DNA from: Hypericum androsaemum
Lineage: Eukaryota > Streptophyta > Magnoliopsida > Malpighiales > Hypericaceae
Reading direction: 5' to 3'
DNA length: 64,000 bases
Assembly (NCBI GenBank): GCA_963995505.1
Contig: OZ023187.1
Coordinates: 6,597,176-6,661,175 of the forward strand
Shown: positions 33,080-44,188 of the stretch, in pieces
How the letters are laid out: the number at the start of each line of letters is the position of its first letter
Position numbering within the stretch: the first letter of the stretch is position 1
Made by a program: the position numbers and the translations under genes
Notes under the pieces: model-generated
What the model was told of the DNA's origin: nothing
The model's database searches: none
What the model saw: only the letters and a program-made list of their open reading frames with translations

Positions 33080-34345
33080 AACATGATAAGGACAAGACTA
33101 GGCATGATTAATTCACAAATTGACTCCCCTCAAAATCTCAAACTCACATCAAAAGTCCACCCCACTACCTAGCCAGTTCATCAACCCAAACACAAAGAGT
33201 AAAACCCGGTAGACACCTCACCACTCGGTGGTTTAATCAAGTGTTATCACTATGTAAAAGACACTAGAAGGTTAACCACTCAGAGGATCGGAAATTTTTA
33301 GCTCACGATTTGTAAGTAGCCAACTTCCTATCTCTCGCGTACATGACCGATGTCTTTCAAAATATCCTACGCCCTACTCAACAGTGTCTCAAAGTCGTGT
33401 GGTCGCTCGTGAACAGGGGGCTTTCAATCGGGTTGTAATGGGGCTAAGGTATTGGTGAGATAATATATATGGATAGTAGTTAAACCACCCAATCCGAGGA
33501 CTTGTTGCCAAAGCATTCTAGTCTCTCGTCTATTCTAAACATCCTCACCATAAATAATTAAAGCACACTCTCAAAATTCACCCATTTCCTAAGACCGTGT
33601 AGCACGAGTTATGCCAATTATTAATGCCTTATTCAACCTTCACTTCCCTTTCTTTCTTTCTTTTTTTTTTCTTTTCTTTTTTTTTCTTCTTTCTTTCTTT
33701 CAACAAACACAAACTTGGCATTTTCTAGGCAAAAACTCGACTTCTTTGTATGGCCTCTCAACTACCCAAATTCCCAATAAATTAACCCACATAAACACTA
33801 AGCTACCAACTAATCCCAATACATAACATCCCCAAAAGGTGTAAATCTATGTGTCCTCGGATCGGATGACCAAAGGTCGGGAGGATGGTGGATATAAAGC
33901 TTAAAGTTGGTTTTACATATAATATGATCAAAGAATAGCCAGGCTCAATGGGTTAAAACAATGGATATAAAGGTTCTTGGCTCTAAAGCTCTAGGCTCAA
34001 TTTCAAAGGATTAGCCCCCGTCATTCACTAACGCCACACAACCAAGACCATGTCAAGTACTAGTAGGATACCTCGATCAACCGAACTCAAGTAGGCACCT
34101 CATGAATAAATGAAGACGATTGTCTCCTCCTTCAGCTCAAAGTTCCTCACAAGGTTCACTCATCAACCCTCTAGTCTAATCTACATAGCGAAACCACTAG
34201 TTTAAACAACCGAGGGTGAAGTTTCTACAAGTTCTTAGGCCTTGTGCTCGAGTTCATTTCCTAACTAGGTGTGTGGTAAGCTTCTAACACAAGTTAAAGA
34301 ATTTTGAAAGGGGTTAAATTATGAAAATTCATGCCAAATCAATGC
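33080..34345. repeat. Long imperfect inverted repeat in the 3' non-coding region of B
   Basis: Left part 33080-33600 and right part 33840-34345 are inverted copies around a polypyrimidine tract (33640-33705). Matching landmarks in opposite orientation include TCCTCGGAT (33500 side against 33853), the CCCCC..TTCAC..CCACAC..GTAGGATA block (33340-33430 against 33999-34075), and the CTCTAGT..TACATAG..TTAAAC..ACCGAG..TCATGCC block (33105-33290 against 34165-34335). The similarity is imperfect but collinear over about 500 bp per arm. Confidence 0.75.
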
Positions 34346-34394
34346 CTAACAAAACAACCTAGACCTAAACACACAAAGGATTCCTAAGTGGAAC

Positions 34395-34433
34395 CACACC
34401 CCCTCACTTGAAAAACACCTTGTCCTCAAGGTG
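34395..34433 (-). other. Internal PPT-like motif and hairpin of element B
   Basis: On the minus strand CACCTTGAGGACAAGGTG (7-bp stem, loop AGGA) is followed by TTCAAGTGAGGGGGTGTGG, a second PPT-like run about 1.4 kb inside the LTR-proximal one. Confidence 0.6.
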
Positions 34434-34605
34434 TAGGGAGCACATAGACATATAAATAATTAAGCTATACTAACAAATGCATTAAGAACTAAGCACGAAC
34501 ATCAATCAAACATAAATAACAAGACATCACAAAGATAAAGCAAACTCAAGACATCACGAAGACAAGAAAATAACTAAAGAAAAATAAAGTGCTAGGAAAC
34601 TTCCC

Positions 34606-34790
34606 TTAGTCTTGAGGTGGAGATGGTGGTGGTGGTGGGATGTTGTATTCGGATCGCTCCACCATTTGTTGGATGTAATTGCCTTGATGTCAAAGTTCCC
34701 ACTCCATTTGTTTATTTTGGGCATTTATGGTGGGCATTACCTCTGGGACCTTGCTCCATCGATCAGTTGCGTGGATTGGGAGGATTTAGG
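34606..34790 (-). pseudogene. Third-ORF C-terminal remnant of element B
   Basis: The minus strand reads NYIQQMVERSEYNIPPPPPS and PPQD then stop, matching the end of the third ORF of element A (YIQQLVERSEYNIPPPSS). Only about the last 60 codons remain, and a stop interrupts them. The rest of that ORF is missing from B. Confidence 0.75.
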
Positions 34791-34825
34791 AGGTAGGGTT
34801 CTAATGGGTTTAGTTGGAAAAGATT

Positions 34826-35205
34826 TGAGACCCCTTCCACCCTGAACTAGAAGAAGTCATCAACTACAAAGTTCTCGGCCTATCTCTTAGCTTTCCATAG
34901 CAACAAGAATCACCTCAATCCTAGTCTCGAGCACCAAGATATGGCCTATTTACGGCAAGGGACTGTCGGGCTTGAGGACTTGCGACCGCAAGTTGGGTCG
35001 TTTTGATTCCCGTCTGTGACTATGAAGGACTTGCGATTGCAAGTTGGTCCCTTTCGATTTTCCATATTCCTTCGATTTGAGGCTCCTTCCACCCCGAACT
35101 AGAAGAAATCATCGACTACAAAGTTTTAGGCCTACCTCTTAGCTTTCCATAGCAACAAGAATCAGCTCCATCGGATGCTCGAGCACCAAGATATGGTTTA
35201 TTTAC
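34826..35205 (-). repeat. Two direct repeats bracketing short dyads in element B
   Basis: CCTTCCACCCYGAACTAGAA to CGAGCACCAAGATATGG occurs at 34828-34943 and 35088-35197. Between the copies are two dyads, ACTTGCGACCGCAAGT (34978-34993) and ACTTGCGATTGCAAGT (35029-35044). The repeat unit is the LTR-type module discussed in the findings. Confidence 0.8.
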
Positions 35206-35499
35206 TAATGATAGGTGAGGTGTCCTTGTGCCTTAAAAAAATGCCCCTGGCTTCTAGAGAAATGCCATGACCATGGCCCTCGTTAAGTGTCCAATCGTCC
35301 AAGATAAGTCCGAATTTCTTGAGATCACCTTCAAAATGCAAAGAAATACCGTAAGCATGAATCGATGCTTCAAAATCATACCCGACTAAGAACAATCGTA
35401 ATAAGAAAAACACATATAGACTATGACAATATAAAGACAATACAAAAATAATCTAAGTTATAGTCGTTAGCTTGACTTTACTCCCCTTTTTCATGCATC

Positions 35500-36494
35500 G
35501 GAGGGTGAAGTCACGGGTTGCACCTCCGAACTTCGTTCCACATCGCCACCAAGGTAAATCTTACACCTTTGGCCATTCACCTTGAAGACTCCTCCATTAC
35601 TTCTTTCCAATTTTTGAGGGTTCCAAATGGAAAAACTTTTACCACCTTGAATGGTCCACTCCACTTGGACTTGTGTTTTCCTGAGAAAAGTCCCAATCGG
35701 GAGTTGTAGAGTAGCACTTGATCACCCTCCTTGAACTCTTTCTTCACGATGTGGGCATCATATTTCTTGTTCGTATTCTCCTTATGAAGCCTTTCCACCC
35801 CTGGCTTGGCTTCCTCCTCTAAGTGGATGTAATGCATAATCATGTCTGGATTTGTCCCCTTGATATCAGATATTTGGAACGCCATGGCCTTAATCCTTTT
35901 GGTAACAACTTCAAGCACCTTCTCTTTTTGCTCCTTAGAGAGCTTGTTGGAGATGATAATGGGAAGTCGTCCTTCATCCTTTAAGAATGCATATCGTAAA
36001 TGGGAGGGCAACTCTTTCAACTCCAAGCTTGGAGCCTTAATGATGGAAGGTGGAGTAGGATACTTCAAATCAATCTCCAAATCCTCATGGAGACCTTTTT
36101 TATAAGCTTCTCCCATGAACTCTTCCAAGTCATCCTCTTCTTGTTCTCCATTAATCTTTTCCTCCATTCTATCTTCAATCCTCGATATGCTCTCCTTGCC
36201 CGACTTGAGGACACCATCATCAACCATATCAATCTTCACGCATACGCCTTCATCAAGAGGGTGGCGCATTGCATTAGACATCTTAAACTCTACTTTCTCC
36301 TCCTCTATTCGGAGGACCAATCTTCCTTCATGTACGTCCACCAAGGCACGTGCCGTGTTGAGAAATGGTCGGCCAAGAATTAATGGACAACTCTTGTCCT
36401 CTTCGAAATCCAACACCACAAAGTCCACAGGGAAGATAAACTTATCAATCTTCAACAAGACATCCTCCACAACCCCGAATGGCTTCTTTATGGT
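35500..36494 (-). pseudogene. pol: Element B pol: protease end fused to integrase C-terminus
   Basis: After a stop (TAA where C has CAA) the frame continues TIKKPFG, VEDVLLKIDKFIFPVDFVV and ILGRPFLNTARALVDVHEGR, the second half of the Athila protease region. Then come LKELPSHLRYAFLKDEGRLP and IIISNKLSKEQ. After MHYIHLEEEAKPGVE it jumps in frame to [20 protein letters not shown] and [16 protein letters not shown], the integrase C-terminal domain. RT, RNase H and the integrase DDE core are therefore absent. A frame change after FPFGTL disrupts the last 40 codons. Confidence 0.88.
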
Positions 36495-38639
36495 TTAGTC
36501 CACCAATTGGAGACGCATAGAAGTGGGTTTCACCTCACACAAGCCAAGTCTCCTCAGAATAGACAAAGGCATCAAGTTAATGCTAGCGCCTAAATCACAT
36601 AAGCACTTGGGAAACTCAACATCACCAACAAAACCAGGAATAGTAAAACTCCCTGGATCTTTTAACTTTGTCGGGAGATCTTTGGAGATGAGAGAGCTAC
36701 ACTTAGCCGTTAGAGCCACCGTCTTCCCATCCTCCCACTTCCTCTTTTTAATGATGAGTTCCTTGAGAAACTTCGAGTATTGCGGCAATTGATCCAACAT
36801 CTCAAGAAAAGAAACACTGATCTGGATGTTCTTCATCTTCTCCATGAAGCCAATGAACTTGTCATCCATCACATTCTTCTTCTTCACTCTTTGAGGGAAT
36901 GGTAGTCGAGGAGCTTTAGGTGGTGGTGGCACATAGATTTCTTCTTCAGCACTCTCAACCGGTGGACTTCTCTCTCTCTCTGCCTCTACTTCTTTCTCCT
37001 CCTCATTGGCTTCCATAGGATTGTCATTATTCTTCCGGGTTGCCTCTTGAGAAGCTATTTCCTTACCACTCCTCAAAGAAATTGCACACACATTTCCTCG
37101 AGGATTCACTTCCATGGAGCTAGGAAGAGAACTGGACGCTCTGTGGGCACTTGCATTTACTATTTGCCCAAGTTGCCTCTCCATATTATGCATGGCCGTT
37201 GCTTGACCCTTGAGGATTTGTTCAAGGTTATCTTGCCTTGATGCTTGTTGTTGTATGGCTGCCAAAATTTGGCCTTGTTGGCTAACCACCCCTCCAACTT
37301 CTTGCATAAACTTTTCCATCTTGTCAAACCTCTCCTCAATATTTCCCATCCGATCCATCAAGGAGAAACATGGTTGGAAACCCGGAGGAGGTCCTTGTTG
37401 TGTAGTACGAAGAGAAAGTCCCTTATCCGGAACCATTGCCATATTTTTGCCACTATTCCCTCCCTTCCAAGAGAAGTTTGGGTGATTTCTCCACTCCGGA
37501 TTGTAGGTGGAGGAATATGGGTTATTTCCCATCCTATTTGCCCCTTGACCTTGGCCTTGTCCTTGGCCACCAACAAAGTGTGCTTGCTCCACTTCTGTGT
37601 TCATCATAGCACATTCTTTCATCTCGTGGCCAACATTTCCACACGCTTCACAAGTCGTCCTTACAGCTGCCACATTGGTTTTGTTCAAGCTAAGATCATT
37701 CACTTTTCTTGCCAACAATGCCAATTGGGCTTGAATAGAGGAAGCAACATCAACATCAATCACTCCCTTTTGCTGGCTAAGAGGTTGTCTTCCTCTCTCA
37801 CTTGCCATAAGGATGTTTGTAGCTGCTAATTCTTCCACGATGTGGTAGGCATCACTCCTCTCTCTTCTAAAAAAGGATCCATTAGAGGCAGCATCAACCG
37901 TCCCCCTTGTAGAGGGTCCAAGACCAAAGTAAAAAGTTTGGAGTAAAGACTCCTCTGATATATTGTGGTGTGGACAACTCCTTTGTAATCCCTTGAATCT
38001 CTCCCAAGCTTCACTCAATGACTCATTCTTGAATTGTTGGAAGTTGTTAATGTCCTTCACGAGTCTATTTGTCTTGGAGAAGGGAAAATACTTGTCAAGG
38101 AAGGCATTAGATAGCTCTTCCCATGTCGTAATTGTTGTCCCAACCAGATCCTTATACCATATCTTTGCTTTGTCCTTCAAGGTAAATGGGAACAACCTCA
38201 GCTTCACAGCATCGTCGGTAGCTCCATTGTGCTTGAAGGTGTCGGCTATCTCCAGAAAATTAGCAATATGGTCGTTGGGATCTTCATTCGGTAATCTATA
38301 GAATTGGACCGAAGCTTGGAGCATGTGTATCACCGCTGGCTTGATCTTGAAGCTGTTAGCTTGAATAGCAGGCCTAGGAACTCCAGACATTGCCCCTCTC
38401 AAGGTGGGCCTAGCATAGTCCATGAGAGACCTTCGAGGAACTCCAAATCCTTGCGCATCGCCTTGCGGAGCTCCTTGTGGAACTTCTTGCACATGAGGTT
38501 GTTGATTCATCCTTGCTTGTGTCCTTCTCTCTTGTCGCAATGCCTTTTCCAAGTATCCAATGTCAACGTCTACTCCGATCGGAATGTGGTGCGTTGAGCG
38601 AGTTGAGCGCATGCGACAAATAAATACCTTGTAAGACAA
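36495..38639 (-). CDS. gag: Element B Gag with start of protease, open over 714 codons
   Basis: From MSYKVFICRMRSTRSTHH the frame runs without a stop through the helical gag core (LRLFPFTLKDKAKIWYKDLV, FERFKGLQRSCPHH-like EAWERFKGLQRSCPHHN), a CCHC knuckle (CEACGNVGHEMKEC, C-x2-C-x4-H-x4-C), a Gly/Gln-rich linker, a Pro-rich PPPPKAPRLPFPQRVKKK and the protease motif CDLGASINLMPLSI. It ends at a TAA after LQLVD. Gag packages element RNA and the D-L-G-A motif is the aspartic protease centre. As gag is intact while pol is deleted, B could supply Gag but needs RT and integrase from elsewhere. The annotation is of a transposon gene. Confidence 0.9.
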   Translation of the reverse strand: MSYKVFICRMRSTRSTHHIPIGVDVDIGYLEKALRQERRTQARMNQQPHVQEVPQGAPQGDAQGFGVPRRSLMDYARPTLRGAMSGVPRPAIQANSFKIKPAVIHMLQASVQFYRLPNEDPNDHIANFLEIADTFKHNGATDDAVKLRLFPFTLKDKAKIWYKDLVGTTITTWEELSNAFLDKYFPFSKTNRLVKDINNFQQFKNESLSEAWERFKGLQRSCPHHNISEESLLQTFYFGLGPSTRGTVDAASNGSFFRRERSDAYHIVEELAATNILMASERGRQPLSQQKGVIDVDVASSIQAQLALLARKVNDLSLNKTNVAAVRTTCEACGNVGHEMKECAMMNTEVEQAHFVGGQGQGQGQGANRMGNNPYSSTYNPEWRNHPNFSWKGGNSGKNMAMVPDKGLSLRTTQQGPPPGFQPCFSLMDRMGNIEERFDKMEKFMQEVGGVVSQQGQILAAIQQQASRQDNLEQILKGQATAMHNMERQLGQIVNASAHRASSSLPSSMEVNPRGNVCAISLRSGKEIASQEATRKNNDNPMEANEEEKEVEAERERSPPVESAEEEIYVPPPPKAPRLPFPQRVKKKNVMDDKFIGFMEKMKNIQISVSFLEMLDQLPQYSKFLKELIIKKRKWEDGKTVALTAKCSSLISKDLPTKLKDPGSFTIPGFVGDVEFPKCLCDLGASINLMPLSILRRLGLCEVKPTSMRLQLVD

Positions 38640-38732
38640 ACAACAAAGGCACTAAGTAACAGTAACTAAGTAAACAAAAAAATAAATATCCCAATCCAAG
38701 TTCGTAAGCCAAATTAAGCGTCTAGTACTTAA

Positions 38733-38750
38733 TCCCCGGCAACGGCGCCA
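38733..38750 (-). other. Primer binding site of element B
   Basis: Reverse complement TGGCGCCGTTGCCGGGGA, two bases from the 5' LTR. tRNA-Asp type. Confidence 0.88.
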
Positions 38751-38752
38751 AT

Positions 38753-40243
38753 TGAAAGGAAGGATTTTTACCCCCCCCTTTGCAATAAAGAGTAAGTAAG
38801 GGAATGTCGTCCCACAAGGACTAAGTTCTAGGCCGCAAACTCGACTTCACCACTAGTCTAGGACTAAATGAGAAGGTTATGCCAAGTCTAAACACACAAT
38901 CTATTAGTCGAAATAACACTACTACTAAATAAGATGATTTTACAAATAAAATAAGAGTGAGCAAGGTACCAATGACAAACTAAATAACCAAATGGCTTAT
39001 GGGGTTTATTAAGTTCATGACATGGTCCGGATGTTTCGAAGGCAACTAATCAACGCTCTCGCGACAAACTAGTCTAAATCGATTCTTAACTAGACTTAGA
39101 TGAACTAACCACGCTCTCGCGACAAATTAGCCATCTAATCTAACTAAACACCAACTATAATCACCATCCTTAGGACAACTAGTCACCTAAGGTGATCTCT
39201 CATCAATAGGTGTCTACTCAACTAGTTAAATGGTCCGTTAATCCTAACCCCTCTCGGCGATTAACATTAACCATGTTCATAATCAAGGTGATCAATCAAG
39301 ATTAAGCATTAAACTCATTAACTAGTTCACAAATCTTAGCATTTTAACCCCACTAAACCATTGGCTAAATAGATGCCATCAAGGCACCAAACTCACTAAA
39401 CAACTACTCACACATATCAACTACACAACTAAACACATCCATTAAATGAAGCAAGTAAAGCATAAACATAAAAGAGAGGGTTAGAGAAAGCTCAAGATGA
39501 TCTTCAAGCTTCCAAAAGTTCTCCTTCAAGTTCTCTACAAACTCCAACAATGGTGAGCCAAGTTCTCTTCCAAAACTAAGAGTTAGTGGAGAGTTGTTAT
39601 CAAAAATATCTAATGTTACCAAAATATCTAATTTCTAATAATATCTAAAGGAAAGCCAAGCAAAGGCTTTTATACAAGATTTTTCTCCCCAAAATGTCTC
39701 AGCCACGAAATTACTATTAAAGCCCAAAATGGGCCCAAAACAAGTCTTCAAATTCGGCCCACTTGTGATGAATCTTGATAGAATTATTGGCAGATTCGAA
39801 GGTCAACTTTAGACACGATTTTCCTCCCACTTGGACTCCGAATTTGAAGAATTCTATGAAGACAAAGTTGTACTCCGGATGTCTTCTTTCCAGTGCCACC
39901 TTGTTTGCCTCCATTGGACTTTGGATGAGAAAGTTATTGGCATTTGAGTTGCAAGGGGTCAGTTTTGCTCCACGCTTTCTTGGGTCTCGTAAAACGCCAA
40001 TCGTCCCGGCTGATCCGCTCGCCTATGACACGCTCCAAAGTGCACCATTATCCTCCTTGCATTACCACATAGTCTCCTAGTAATAAACATGAACAAAACG
40101 TAATGAAAATCACACGAACTACACTAAAACGTTCAAAGCATGGTATATAACAATACAACGATAAATAACACACAACAAAACTAGAAATAATGGAAAATCG
40201 ACACTAAAACATACATAGATGATAGAGTGTTTTCCACTCATCA
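38753..40243 (-). repeat. 5' LTR of element B
   Basis: Near-identical to 31500-33004. The C tract has 8 residues here against 21 in the other LTR. Confidence 0.92.
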
Positions 40244-41440
40244 GTAACTTCCTGGAGATAGCTGACACAGTCAAGTTCAACAGAGCTACCGATGATGCCG
40301 TGAAGCTTAGATTGTTTTCATTTACTTTGAAGGATCAAGCCAAAATGTGGTACAAGCAATTGGTCGATATAAAGATTACCACGTGGGAGGAATTAGCCAA
40401 TACCTTTCTTGAAAAGTTCTTCCCATTCGCAAAGACGAATAGGCTCAGAAAGGAGATCAACAACTTTCAACAATTTGAAAATGAGACCTTGAGTGAAGCT
40501 TGGGAAAGATTTAAGGGACTACAAAGGAGTTGCCCACACCACAATTTGACAGAGGAATCTTTACTCCACACCTTCTACTTTAGCCTTGGAACATCTACAA
40601 GGAGCACGGTTGACGCTGCCACAAATGGATCATTCTTGGGAAAGGAGAAGGATGAAGCTTACCACATCTTGTAGCAGTTGGCAACTACAAACATGCTTAT
40701 GGCTAATGAGAGAGCTAGGCAACCGAGAAAGGAGCAAGTAGAAGTGACTGATGTTGACATTGCCTCCTCAATTCAAGTTCAATTGGCCTTATTAGCAAGG
40801 CAAGTGAAGGAACTAAGCTTGAACAAAAGCAATGTGGCGGCTGTGCAAATAAATTGTGAAGTTTGTGGCAATGTTGGGCATGAGATGAATGAGTGTGCCA
40901 TGTTGGGCTCTTCTATGGAGCAAGTAAATTTCGTGGGTGACCAAGGGCAAGGAGCAAATAGGATGGGAAATAACCCATATTCCTCTACTTACAATCCCAG
41001 TTGGAGAAATCACCCGAACTTCTCTTGGAGGGGTACCGGAGGAAGTAGTGGAGATAACATGGCAATTGTTCCAGATAAGGGACTTCCTCTTCGCAATACT
41101 CAACAACGACCTCCTCCGGGTTTCCAACCACGTACGTTCTTGACAGATAGAATGGGCGCTATGGAGGAGAAGTTTGAGAAGATGGATAAGTTTATGCACG
41201 AAGTTGGAGGTGTGATTAGCCAACAAAGCCAAATTTTGGCAGCCATACAACAACAAGGTGCACGGCAGAACAACTTGGAGCAAATTCTCAAGGGACAAGC
41301 TACTGCAATGCATAATATGGAGACTCAACTTGGAGAAATTGCAAAGGCGAGTTTCCATAGAGCTTCCGGCTCCCTGCCAAGCTCCACAGAAATAAATCCT
41401 CGAGGAAATATGAATGCAATTTCTTTAGTGGTAAGGAAAT
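40244..41440 (+). pseudogene. gag: Element A gag, main part
   Basis: It resumes in frame after B with NFLEIADTVKFNRATDD, LRLFSFTLKDQAKMWYKQLV and EAWERFKGLQRSCPHHN. A TAG replaces GAG at about 40672 (HIL-stop-QLATTN). The frame goes on to the CCHC knuckle CEVCGNVGHEMNEC and a Pro/Gly-rich linker, then loses four bases at about 41427 (AISL then a shifted VVRK-stop). Gag of A is thus broken three times, counting the upstream stop. Confidence 0.88.
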
Positions 41441-44188
41441 AGCTTCTCAAGAGGCAACCCGGAAGAACAATGATGATCCTATGGAAGCCAATGAGGAGGA
41501 GAAAGAAGTAGAGGCAGAGGGAGAGAGAAGTCCACCGGTTGAGATTGCTGAAGAAGAAGTCTACGTGCCACCACCACCTAAAGCTCCTCGCCTACCATTC
41601 CCTCAAAGAGTGAAGAAGAAGAATGTAATGGATGACAAGTTTATTGGCTTCATGGAGAAGATGAAGAACATCCAGATCAGTGTTTCTTTTCTTGAGATGT
41701 TGGATCAATTACCACAATACTCGAAGTTTCTCAAAGAACTCATCACTAAGAAGAGGAAGTGGGAGGATGGGCAGACGGTGGCTCTAACGGCTAACTGTAG
41801 TTCTCTTGTCTCCCAGAATCTTCCAACGAAGTTAAAAGATCCGAGGAGTTTCACTATCCCCTATCTTGTTGGTGATGTGGAGTTTCCAAAGTGTTTGTGT
41901 GACTTAGGCGCAAGTATTAACTTGATGCCTTTGTCCATCTTTCGGAAACTAGGCTTCAGTGAGGTGAAAGCAACATCGATGCTACTCCAATTGGCGGACC
42001 AGATCATTAAGAAGCCATTTGGGATCGTGGAGGATGTCCTGGTAAAGGTTGATAAATTTATCTTCCCAGTGGACTTTGTGGTGCTAGACTTTGTCGAGGA
42101 TAAAAGTTGTCCATTAATTCTTGGACGACCTTTCCTTAACACAGCCCGTACTTATGTTGATGTGCATGGTGGAAGATTGATCCTTCGAGTAGGAGACGAA
42201 GACGTGGTATTTTAGATGTCTGATGCAATGCGTCACCCTCTTGATGAGGGCACGTGTATGAAGATTGATCTGGTGGAGGAATGCGTCCATGATTTTGGCA
42301 AGGAGATCTTGGCAAGTATTGAGGATAAGATTCTTGAAGAGCAAGAAGTGGACAACTGTGAAGATTTTAAGGATGAAGATGGGAAGAAAAGTCTCCATGA
42401 GGATTTGGAGGTTAACTTGAAGCATCGCACTCCACCATCTGTTGTTAAGGCTCCAAAGTTGGAGTTAAAAGAATTACCCTCGCATTTGAGATATGCGTTC
42501 TTGAAGGATGGAGGGAGACTCCCTATTATCATCTCCAACAAGCTCTCCAAGGAGCAAGAGGAGAAAGTGCTAAAAATTGTGAACAACCGGATTAAGGCCA
42601 TGGCTCGGCAAATATCCGATATCAAGGGGATAAGTTCTGAAATTGTGATGCATCATATTTACATGGAAGAGGGAGTAAAACCGAGGGTGGATCGGCAAAG
42701 AAGATTGAATCCCAACATGAAAGATGTGGTAAAGAAGGAGGTGATCAAGCTGCTAGAGGCTGGAATTATTTACCCCATCTCCGATAGTGAATGGGTAAGC
42801 CCGATCCACTGTGTCCCGAAAAAGGGAGGAATGATTGTTGTGATCAATGATGAGGGCAAGCTCATCTCGACAAGGACGGTGACAGGATGGCGAGTGTGCA
42901 TTGACTATCGGAAGTTGAATGATGCCACACGTAAGGATCATTTTCCTCTGCCATTCATTGATCAAATGTTGGAGAGAATTTCTGGGTATTCTCACTATTG
43001 CTTTTTGGATGGGTACTCGGGCTATAACCAAATTTCATTATACCCAAGAGATCAAGAGAAGACCTCTTTCACTTATCCTTTTGGTATTTTTGCCTATCGA
43101 CGAATGTCTTTTGGATTGAGTTGTGCTCCCGCAACATTCCAACGATGCATGGAGGCTATCTTTTGGGAAATGAATGAGAAGATTATGGAGATCTTCATGG
43201 ATGATTTCTCAGTGTTCGGAGAATCCTTTGATAGTTGCTTGGCCAATTTGGACAAGGTATTGGAGAGATGTGAAGAGAAGAACCTTGTTCTAAATTGGGA
43301 GAAGTGCCATTTCATGGTGGATGAGGGGATCGTTCTTGGGCATAAGATCTCCAAAGCTGGTATTGAAGTTGACAGAGCTAAGACGGAAGCAATAGAGAAG
43401 ATGGGAGTACCGACTTCGGTCAAGGGAGTGAGAGCCTTTCTTGGCCATGTACGATTTTACCGAAGATTCATCAAGAATTTCTCCCTTATAGAAAAGCCGC
43501 TCACCAATTTGCTGGTTAAGGAGGTGCCTTTCAATTTCGATGAGCCATGTCTGCAAGCATTTAATTCTCTGAAGAGAGCTCTTGTCACAGCTCCGGTTAT
43601 CTCTGCTCCTGACTGGGAGTTACCGTTTGAAATAATATGTTATGTGAGTGACATCGCATTGGGATGTGTGCTTGGTCAAAAGAAGGAGGGAAAGCTTCAG
43701 TCATCTACTATGCTAGTAGAGTGTTGGCGGGCGCTCAGCTTAACTACACAACCACAGAGAAGGAGATGTTGGCTGTTGTTTGTGTTTGTGACAAATTTCG
43801 GCCATACCTACTTGGGTCGAAGGTGATCATCTATACTGACCATGCAGCTTTGAGGTATTTATTCTCTAAAAATGATGCCAAGCCTAGACTCATGCGCTGG
43901 ATTTTATTGCTCCAAGAATTTGACTTATCCATCAAGGATAAGAAAGGCTGTGAAAATGTTGTCGCGGATCATCTCTCTCGGTTAGATAATAGCGAAGGAA
44001 TGGAGACTCATGGTGAGATTCAAGAAGAGTTTCCAGATGAAGCTTTGATGATGGTGAATCATGTGGTGGTACCATGGTATGCTGATTTTGCCAACTTCCT
44101 TGTTGGCGACATTATTCCATCCGATTTGAGTTATCCCCAACGAAAGAAATTTCTAAGGGATGCTCAGCTATTTCTGTGGGATGAGCCT
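41440..44188 (+). pseudogene. pol: Element A protease, reverse transcriptase and RNase H
   Basis: After the 4-bp frameshift the frame carries VYVPPPPKAPRLPFPQRVK, the protease motif CDLGASINLMPL and ILGRPFLNTARTYVDVHGGR. A TAG replaces AAG at 42213. RT follows with LLEAGIIYPISDSEWVSPIH, WRVCIDYRKLNDATRKDHFP, FLDGYSGYNQ and FMDDFSVFG (the Y-x-D-D box as F-M-D-D), then the connection FLGHVRFYRRFIKNFS. A 1-bp loss at about 43699 shifts the RNase H frame ([35 protein letters not shown]). The text stops at LFLWDEP, where element C is inserted. It continues as integrase at 56053. Confidence 0.92.

Larger units (their letters stand above)
31500..40243 (-). mobile_element. Athila-type retrotransposon B, deletion derivative, nested in A gag
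   Basis: Both LTRs (31500-33004 and 38753-40243) and the PBS are present. The 5-bp TSD GTAAC lies at 31495-31499 and 40244-40248. It is inserted in the opposite orientation to A, exactly within the gag reading frame. Relative to C it lacks about 2.4 kb of pol (RT, RNase H, most of integrase) and most of the third ORF. By eye the LTRs differ mainly in a C-tract length and a few substitutions, so the insertion looks young. Confidence 0.93.

Noticed and set aside
33611..33826. Hydrophobic Phe-rich frame, also at 46288-46500
   Set aside because: Produced by the polypyrimidine tract at the centre of the inverted repeat; no domain.
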